NCBI GenBank assembly: GCA_900073065.1
Contig: FJOG01000090.1
Location: 4,394 to 20,403, forward strand
DNA length: 16,010 bases
Direction of reading: 5' to 3'
Source of the DNA: Phialocephala subalpina
Lineage: Eukaryota; Ascomycota; Leotiomycetes; Helotiales; Mollisiaceae
Position numbers and translations under genes: made by a program. Under the pieces are notes generated by a model. It made no database searches. It was not told the origin of the DNA and worked only from the letters and a program-made list of their open reading frames with translations. Below, one piece after another: positions 1-7,191 of the stretch (positions are counted from its first letter, which is position 1; every line of letters starts with the position of its first letter).

Positions 1-43
1 TGGTGTTATTAAGTTCTAAAAATAAGGGTTTTTGGTGTAAAAG

Positions 44-475
44 GTGGCCCACATCAGGGGGCCCACTTCTAGGGGGTTCGACTTAGTCAATTTTCTCCCA
101 GAACTGGAACGTCGTGACCCTAGACTGAGGATCATCGAATGTTCTACTATACCCGTCAATACGGAGGTGCCATTAGGAAAGCTGAAAGGCGGTATATTAA
201 GAGTTTCCGGGGCCATCCGTATAGGCGAGATAACTGCCACATTCAAGTATGATCAGACTTGGTTCTATATTGATAAAGGCAATAATATTACATTTTTACA
301 GCTTGGATACCGACAAGGAAAGGCCAACAAGGATGAACAGGCTATAGGTCTTATTCTTATGTTAGAAGACTATGTACACGGACGTAATGCAGTATATACT
401 AGGATAGGTATTTTTTATAATAGCAATCCTTTGGAGTGGGATATTGCAGAGGAATATATAGTCTCTATTATCTAG
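44..475 (+). CDS. HET-like protein, C-terminal exon or remnant (partial)
   Basis: The frame is open for about 143 codons and ends in TAG at 473-475. It begins at a GTG, with an in-frame TAA at 17-19 and no ATG until deep in the frame, so this is not a complete gene. The pattern 'PLGKLKGGILRVSGAI' followed by a late block 'YTRIGIFYN' resembles the C-terminal tail of fungal heterokaryon-incompatibility (HET domain) proteins, where a 'G.v..G.L.l.G' strand is followed by 'f.RvG.f'. The N-terminal HET domain itself is not in the window. A plausible splice acceptor (AAG at 41-43, with a CTAAA branch-like site at 16-20) would make this a last exon whose earlier exons lie outside. Otherwise it is a decayed fragment. 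Codons are A/T-rich compared with the genes to the right. The family call rests on pattern memory and is tentative. Confidence 0.45.
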   Translation: MAHIRGPTSRGFDLVNFLPELERRDPRLRIIECSTIPVNTEVPLGKLKGGILRVSGAIRIGEITATFKYDQTWFYIDKGNNITFLQLGYRQGKANKDEQAIGLILMLEDYVHGRNAVYTRIGIFYNSNPLEWDIAEEYIVSII

Positions 476-1340
476 AGTTAGAATTGGATCTCAATTTAGG
501 TAGAGTGAAGATTATAGACAGCTATATCCATCTATTCTTACTAGAAAGCGATTCGCCTTATAACATTTAGATTACTCTTTATCAGGTTCTACTTTCCATA
601 AGAATTCATGCTAACCAAAATGTCGGCTGCATTTCAGTAAAGACTGAGAGGACATATGCGGCAGCAAGATCTCCTACTAGTATTATTAATATATTATAAA
701 GAAAGTCCCAGGCTTAAGGGACTCGGGTTAGCAATTTGAGCATATCACTAGCTAGGCGAAGGCGGTCCTTTCGGGCCCCTCGCTAAAAGTTGACGATTTC
801 TGACAAAGTGGGTAAGCAGACCTAAGCGGACCTGAGTAGACCTGAGCCGAAGATGAGCCTAGCCTGAGCCGAGCCTGAGCAAAGGCGGCGCTGCTCACGT
901 GAGACATAGGGTTGGGAAGAGCAAACATTCCGGTGGGGGAACCTGAAGAGCTTTAAATAAAACGCTTTACTAAATTGCGTTTTCCCATTCCCCTCTACTT
1001 TATATAATCGCTTTCGCTATTTAGCTTCTTATACTTACAGCCGTTTATATAAGCTTTCTAAAGATTTAGGGTAGCGCGTTATCTGAAATAATGGCGGCGG
1101 GCATGCTATAAGCACTTGTAGCTAATTTTCGCCCTTGGTTTATCACGGCCTTTAGGATAATGATATACTGCCACGCTTATTCTAAGTTTAAGTATATATC
1201 CTAGAGATTTTTCTTGATAGAAAGACACTGATTGGACAATTGACCGACATTTTCTGGCTAATATATTTCTGCTTCCCAAATAAAACCTCACATCACCACG
1301 CGTTTAATTGGCCAAAACTTACTCTAAAGCACACGATTGA
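476..1340. other. Gene-poor intergenic region, possible transposon debris
   Basis: I find no convincing gene in this 865 bp stretch. It is A/T-rich with a G/C-rich patch around 740-900 that holds a short tandem array (listed separately). Around 950-1100 there are repeated motifs of the type 'cgcttt..cta' and 'atataatcgctttcgc', of a kind often seen in degenerate non-autonomous elements in fungi, but I cannot delimit ends or target-site duplications. The last 100 bp must hold the 3' UTR of the minus-strand E2 gene. Confidence 0.4.
816..880. repeat. Short tandem repeat, about 10-11 bp units
   Basis: Six imperfect units run head to tail: gcagacctaa, gcggacctga, gtagacctga, gccgaagatga, gcctagcctga, gccgagcctga. 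The period is 10 bp in the first half and 11 bp in the second. The core 'cctgag' recurs. It lies in gene-free DNA and looks like a minisatellite or the subterminal repeat of a transposable element rather than a promoter of a recognised gene. Confidence 0.7.
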
Positions 1341-2994
1341 CTATTTCAAAACCACAGCTAAAACATCTACATTCTCCAACAGCACCTTTACTACCTCCGC
1401 GCACTTCGCAACCGTAGCTCCATCCAAAAGCCGATGGTCCGCGCTCCAACTCAACACAACCTCTTCCCGCTTCACAATCTTCTCTGCACCCATCTCATCC
1501 CTCTCAAACGCAGGAACAGCTCTCACCCTCCCTACACCTAAAATCCCCACCATAGGGGCCACTATAACTGGACTCACAACCCCACCTCCAACAGAGCCAA
1601 TGTTGCTGATCACGAAAGTGGCACCCTTAAAATCATCTACGCCGAGCTTTCCTTCTTTAGCGAGCCCACTCAGTCGACTAATCTCCTCAGCTAGTGAGCT
1701 GATGGAGTGGCTCTGTACATCCTTGACAACAGGGACAAGCAATCCGTTCGGCGTATCAATTGCAATGCCGAAGTTGTGCTTGTTCTTGATGAGTACCTTG
1801 GGCCTGCCCTGATTGCTTGGCGTTTGGAGGTGGGAGTTCAGAAGCGGATATTCGTTGAAAGCTTGGGAGAGCGCTTTCATGATAAACGGCAGAGGAGTGA
1901 GTTTCGACGATGGTGACATTCTATTAACGGAGTTGGTGTTGAAGCGCTGGCGTAGGGAGTTGAGAATTGTGAAATCAACGGAGTGGGTGTAGAGGAAGTG
2001 GGGAATGGCGAGGGAGCTTGTCATGGTTTTGAACATGGCATTTTGTGTTGCGGTTGGCGAGAGGAGCTGATCTTTGCCGCTGGGAGGAAAGAAGTTAGGT
2101 TCTACCTCGTTGTTCACTGTTAGTATTTGAGGTGATAGTTCTTGATTGTATCGAAGAACGTCTTCCTTCGTTACTCGTCTGTTTTTGCCGGTGCCTTGTA
2201 TATCGCGGATGTTGAGATTCAGCTCTTTGAGCAAATGTCGAACACTAGGAATCAGCAGAGAAGAATCTGTTTCTGAAGATGTTTGCAACGCAATGGCGTG
2301 TGATGGTGATGACTTGGTTTCAGTTACCATATTCCGTGGTGTTTGTGGCTCTTGTGGGTCAGCTCCTGCTCGTGGTTGAATCTTGTGTCTCATGATTTCT
2401 TCCGCTGCATCCCCAATATCTACAGACTCAACCAAGGTTATCTCATCTTCTAGTTCTTCTACATCGATCTCCAGAAGGGGCTGACCATTGTCAGATGCAG
2501 ATCGGACGTCCTTGTATACAACCATCGCCTACCTGGCCAACTATTGCCATATCATCCGTGTCATACAGCAGCTTTCTGACCGTGCCGTCCCATCTCGAGG
2601 TAATCTACAAGGTCAGCATTAGCATAATCTTAACGCAGACACAGCGCTGAAAATTTAATACCTCGACTGAAGCTTTATCCGACTGGACTTCGCAGATTTT
2701 GTCGAACTGTTTAACCCGATCTCCTGGCTTGACAAACCAATTGATGATCTGACATTCCGTAATGCCTGTGCAAGTAAGTTTAATGTCATGGGGAAAAAAA
2801 TTTCACGTGCTTTTATCTTCTCCAATATCCGCGAGAAGGAAGGGTTTAACAGTGTGTCTTATTGGCGAATCATGGAAGTGTCGTTGCTGTAGAAAATCGC
2901 GTACGGCCGAGTAATGAGTTGTTAGAATATTACTTGCCCGGTAACTTGGTTGCTTTATCAAGAACTTGACATTTTTCAGGATGAGTTGCTTCAT
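1341..2994 (-). CDS. BCKDH E2 (dihydrolipoyl transacylase), splice-damaged
   Basis: This is the lipoamide acyltransferase core of the mitochondrial branched-chain 2-oxoacid dehydrogenase complex. It takes the acyl group from E1 and passes it to CoA. Exons on the minus strand: 2994-2817, 2765-2662, 2604-2533, 2480-1341, giving about 497 aa. A basic presequence is followed by '[10 protein letters not shown]', a lipoyl domain with the lipoylated lysine in 'SDKASVE' (about residue 90), a peripheral-subunit-binding domain (about 193-230, '[13 protein letters not shown]'), and the acyltransferase domain ending in the catalytic 'DHRLLDG' (about 466-472). Introns 2 (57 bp) and 3 (52 bp) are canonical with CTGAC branch sites. 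Intron 1 (2766-2816) should begin GT but reads AT. Exon phases agree only with this junction, so correct splicing is doubtful. An upstream in-frame ATG at 3075 is an alternative start; 2994 gives the better presequence. All coding sequence looks intact. Confidence 0.88.
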
Positions 2995-3578
2995 CTTGAA
3001 CCAGCTTCTGTGACATCGGAAGTAGACGTCAGTGTAGAGATCGTGTATAAGTTCTGCTAGAGAAATCCCGGCCATCACGAGTGTGAAGGAGAGTAAACGC
3101 TGTGCCCGAGACTCGTTTAATTGCTATCCCTTAAACCTTCAATAGCCGTAGCATTGAGGTATGGGAGCCGTCAGACTGCGAGGGGATTTTCTGAGGTCGG
3201 TGAGGAATTGTCGGGACCAATCTCCCACTAAACATGACTGCCAATAAACTCGGGCCGAGACACCCATTTTAGCCTGGCTCGTAGCAATACTGTGCCTTAG
3301 CTTATAGCGAGAGGCCCATAACTTCGCGTCCACTGTGGTTGCATATCAAATCTTGTCCGGAGACCGGAATAAGAAACTCCGGAGTTCTAGTTTACTATTG
3401 ACAGCGGATTTCGAGGCCATAACACGGCGAGACGGAGAGGAGAATACAGGGTGAAGCAAGGCCCCCTCCCGTCGGCCAGCTGCGGTTCTATCAGCACAGC
3501 GGGGTGATCGTTCTTCACCATATACTTTTGGTTTTCGGTCATGAAAGTGTATGGTAAGCTTTTTGTTGGGATTGCCTC
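2995..3578. promoter_or_regulatory. Shared promoter region of E2 and E1-beta
   Basis: This roughly 580 bp divergent intergenic region must carry both promoters, which suggests co-expression of the two BCKDH subunits. The palindrome TCCGGA occurs twice (3356-3361 and 3378-3383) with ACCGG between them, giving several CGG/CCG half-sites of the sort bound by fungal Zn(II)2Cys6 regulators. No clear TATA box or other element was recognised. The binding-site reading is inference. Confidence 0.4.
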
Positions 3579-4885
3579 ATGAGTCGGCTTCAAACCATGG
3601 CGACCGTGAGAACGTCTCTAAGAATCGGAGATGCGCCACAGCAGTTACAATTCCGCTCATTCTCAACAGCAGCTCCTTTGACAACCAGACGTCTAAACAA
3701 AGCCATTGATTTCAGCGCCACTCCGCTTCTTTATCACACAGCCGAAACATTCAAAAGCACTCCAGGGTTGCCCAGGACCGGGCCATCCTCGCGTGAAAAT
3801 CTCTTCCAGTCTGTCAACAGTAGCTTACGGACTGCTCTAAAGACTGACCAAAAGGTCGTCTGCTTTGGAGAAGATGTCGCTTTTGGTGGGGTTTTCAGCT
3901 GCACGATGGGACTTCAAGCGGAATTTGGGCCGAATCGAATCTTCAATACCCCAATTACGGAGCAAGGAATCGTCGGTGTAGCTGTGGGTATGGCTGCGGA
4001 AGGAATGAAGCCTGTGGTTGAAATCTAGTTTGCTGACTATGTCTTCCTAGCTTTCGACCAGATCGTCAATGAGGCTGCGAAGTTCCGGTATCGAGAGGGG
4101 GCAACGGGTGGGAATTTAGGTGGCATGGTTATTCGAATGCCGTGCGGCGGAGTAGGACACGGTGCATTGTATGTATTTGATATTAGAGTGACACTTGGAC
4201 TGCTAGTTGATTTCAGGACTTGCAGATATCATACGCAGTCTCCAGAATCTCTCTTCTGCCACATCCCCGGTTTCAAGGTGGTTGTGCCACGCTCGCCCTC
4301 TCAGGCAAAGGGACTCCTCTTAGCTTCGATTCTCGAGTCTAGCGATCCCGTAATCTTCATGGAACCTAAGATTCTGTATCGCGCAGCGGTCGAGCATGTC
4401 CCTGAAGAGATGTATACGCTACCTCTTAGTCAAGCCGAGATTGTTAAGTCGGGCAAGGATCTTACAATCATATCATATGGCCGTCCACTGTATACATGTG
4501 CTGCAGCAATCGAGGCGGCGGAGAGAGATTTCAAAGGTGCCAGTATCGAACTGATCGACCTGAGAACCATTTATCCGTGGGATAGGCAAACGGTGGCGGA
4601 GAGCGCCAAGAAGACGGGACGAGCTATTATTGTGCACGAAAGTATGGTTAATTTTGGAGTGGGTGCTGAGGTTGCGGCTACGATACAGCGTGAGGCTTTC
4701 CTTTCCCTAAAAGCCCCCGTGGATCGAATTGCAGGGTAGACGACCCACACAGGGTTGGCGTATGAGAAATTCATCGTACCTGATGTCGCCAGTAAGTGTT
4801 CTCCGATATTCTTTCGGTAGTACGCAAGATGTTAAGGACGTTGCAAGGGATCTACGACTCTATAGAGCGGAGTTTAGAGTACTAG
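3579..4885 (+). pseudogene. BCKDH E1-beta, two premature stops
   Basis: This is the beta subunit of the thiamine-dependent branched-chain 2-oxoacid decarboxylase, which with E1-alpha forms the alpha2-beta2 E1. Exons 3579-4168, 4226-4791 and 4848-4885 join in frame (introns of 57 and 56 bp, GTATGT/GTAAGT donors) to 397 codons. The last exon supplies the family-like tail 'RIYDSIERSLEY'. Family motifs are clear: 'VVCFGEDVAFGGVF', 'RIFNTPITEQGIVG', 'FDQIVNEAAKFRYR', 'YHTQSPESLFCHIPG', 'VVVPRSPSQAKGLL' and 'ELIDLRTIYPWD'. The N terminus is a basic, serine-rich mitochondrial presequence; ATG 3597 is an alternative start with a stronger context. Codon 150 (4026-4028) is TAG where the family has Gln in 'EIQFADY', and codon 368 (4737-4739) is TAG where Trp is expected in 'GWTTHTG'. 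The conserved Pro of 'YVFPAFDQ' reads Leu (CTA, 4047). The product would stop at 149 residues and lose the C-terminal domain. Confidence 0.93.
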
Positions 4886-5149
4886 AAGCAGACTTAACCA
4901 TGCAATCACTTTTTGAAATCCAAACCAACCATATACATAGCACTAGTGGGGGTTCTTTCTTTGCCATTTTTCTAGGAGCAGAAAGCCAGAAATTAGTTAT
5001 CTTGGATAACTTTAACTAGTGTAAGTCGCTGAAAGGTTAAGAATAACACCAATATAACGAACTCTGGCACTGGCACGACAAAGTGGATTTAAGCGAGAGG
5101 ACAGTCGAAATTGATTAAGCGTGTCTCAAGTTTGCATACTGACAGGGAA

Positions 5150-6748
5150 CTAAAACCCTTCAATACCACCCTCATGCTCATCAACATCATACTCCCCGGG
5201 AAACTTCAGCATCAATCTCCTCAGCTCCTTCTTCTGCGCCTCGGCCTCCTCTGTCAACTCCGCATAAACATCATCAAACATGGCTCGCAGAGCCGGCTTC
5301 TTTTCCTTCTCCGCCGCCTCAAGCTCATTCAGGATATTCTTGCGTATCTCCTTCCTCTCACTTTGCTCCATCTCCTCACTCCACAGTCCCTCGTTCTCCA
5401 GCCACCTTCTCAGTCTCGTCAGTGGGTTCCCCTCTCGCTTCCATCGCTCGACCTCGTCATGCGTACGGTAGGCAAAACTATCGTCGCTGGTGCTATGGTG
5501 GGAGACGCGATAACTCATCATCTCCAAGAGAATTGGTTTTCCCCCGTCTTCAAGGGCGCGTCTTCTCGCCTCCGCTGTCGCTTCGTAAACAGCAAAGATA
5601 TCGGTACCATTGACACGGAGGGCATCGATACCGTACCCAATGGCACGGCTAGCGATGCCGTCGCCGCGGTATTGCTCAGAGGAGGGCGTCGATATCGCAA
5701 AGCCGTTGTTTCGGCATATGAAGATGACGGGACAACCGCGTGTAGCGGCGATGTTGAGGGCGCCGTGGAAGTCCCCTTCGCTGGCGGCGCCATCACCGAA
5801 GTAGGCGGCTGCCACGCGTGGGGCCAAGGTCGGGTTCTCGAGGGCTTCCATTTTCAGGGCGTAGGCTGCACCTGTAGCGTGAGGAATCTGGGTTCCCAAA
5901 GTGGAAGCAACTGCGTGCTACAGAGACACTTATTATTATTGTTGTTACATCAGTTATGGGCTCTGGAGAGTCTTTTGAACAAGGGAAGCACATGGGGATA
6001 CTCACCACTCCCGTCTTCACTTTCCCGCTATAGTGGGCGGGCATGTTACGCCCCTTTCCGGCATCGTTCTTGTTGGAAGTGAGCTGGCTCATGAAGTCCT
6101 TCAACGTGAAACCTCGCTGCTGGAAAACACCTGTTTCTCGATACTGGCATGTAATGACATCGTCGGGTCCTAGCGCCGCCGCCGAGCCAACTGTAATGCC
6201 CTCTTCGCCGGCTGACGCCATATAGAAGCTAATGCGACCTTGTCTTTGGGCTTCGAACATGATTGTGTCCATGATGTTAACTGCAATATAAAATAATGTC
6301 AGTTGTGGGGTGTCCGGCCGTTCTTGCCCTGAGTGAAGCGTCTTACTTGTCAACATGTTTCTATACCACGTCAACGCTTGCTCGGTCGTCACGGCAGGGC
6401 GCGGTCTCGTTTTGTCTTCCATGTATCCATCTGCGTTCATAACTCCATATATCGGGATGATGGGGTAATTTGAGGCTATGACAAAGTCCATTGTAGTCAC
6501 TAGTTGACTCCCCACTGCTCCTGGGAAGCGAGCCCTATATTAGGGAACTTGTCAGTAACATTATTAAAGACACGGAGTTAGCATTCTTTGGAGAGTCAAG
6601 CAGAAATCTAATGAGTATCTATTTACCTTGCATTAGATGCAATCCATCGTACTGGAATGCGTGGCTTGCTACTCACTGAGAGCCAGGTCGCAACTCGCAG
6701 AGTTTGGCCTCTGGGAGACCTAGACAAGACTGTTTTCATTGTTTTCAT
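5150..6748 (-). CDS. BCKDH E1-alpha subunit, intact
   Basis: This is the alpha subunit of mitochondrial branched-chain 2-oxoacid decarboxylase. It binds thiamine diphosphate and decarboxylates 2-oxoisovalerate and related oxoacids. Minus-strand exons 6748-6627, 6534-6347, 6280-6006 and 5917-5150 join in frame to 450 aa, the usual length for fungal E1-alpha. Introns are 92, 66 and 88 bp with GTAAAT, GTAAGA and GTGAGT donors. A basic N-terminal presequence precedes 'ARFPGAVGSQLVTTMDF'. Core motifs follow: 'SFYMASAGEEGI', 'CQYRETGVFQQRGF', the thiamine site 'GDGAASEGDF' (about 236) through 'ICRNNG' (NN about 265-266), and the phosphorylation loop 'SHHSTSDDSFAYR' (about 334-346), where BCKDH kinase modifies the serine after HH. 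No stop or frameshift was found. It is convergent with E1-beta (265 bp apart) and divergent from the acetolactate synthase pseudogene. Confidence 0.95.
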
Positions 6749-7191
6749 CGTGCAAAGAGGTAAGACCATGCCGAGGTGCTCTAGAGATATTTAATATGCA
6801 TGACTTCTGGGCGTTTTCGTTAAGACACCGACGTACATAACGGAAGTTCCTGGAGTTCCTGGAGGTCAGGGATCCCCAGCGGCCACAGTCACACGGCTAC
6901 AGGCGGCAGAAAACCGGCATCGAACATCCATTAGTATGGCTTCCTGGTTATATCCGGCATCAAAGTGCTTGGATTAATGCGTGGTACGGCGCATATGGTA
7001 CTCCTGCAATGGCTTGAGCGTCTGTAACCTCGCCTTCGCTTCTGTACTCGTTAGTGCCGGGTGTCGGGTTCGCAGACCCCGGGGAAAGCTGTTCTTTGGT
7101 TGACTCTGCAATTACAGTCACAGACTCACAGTCTAGTATTTTTCACATTTGAACACATCCGAATTACTTCCCACACACACCTCGATACAGG
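6749..7191. promoter_or_regulatory. Divergent promoter of E1-alpha and acetolactate synthase
   Basis: The 443 bp between the two start codons must hold both promoters. Two perfect 9-bp copies of gttcctgga lie head to tail at 6846-6863. A near-identical 11-mer, ccggcatc[ga]aa, occurs at 6914-6924 and 6954-6964. A G/C-rich block with CGG-type half-sites lies around 7056-7084. No core promoter element was identified with confidence. Confidence 0.35.

Noticed and set aside
1240..1812. 190-codon plus-strand open frame rich in Thr/Ser/Pro
   Set aside because: Antisense to the catalytic domain of E2; the low-complexity composition is a by-product of codon usage on the other strand.
2526..2533. Reading E2 as starting at an ATG just upstream of 2525
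   Set aside because: That ATG lies inside intron 3 (2481-2532). The lipoyl-domain exons upstream join in frame, so the short frame is an artefact of an unspliced intron.
2800..2810. Alternative donor GTGAAA for E2 intron 1 (GT at 2806-2805)
   Set aside because: It would extend exon 1 by 10 bp and leave a 41-bp intron, but shifts the next exon out of frame and destroys the lipoyl domain, so it is not a functional replacement.
5111..6082. 323-codon plus-strand open frame
   Set aside because: It lies antisense across E1-alpha exons and an intron; composition is leucine/serine/arginine-rich with no family pattern, while the minus strand encodes clear E1-alpha motifs.
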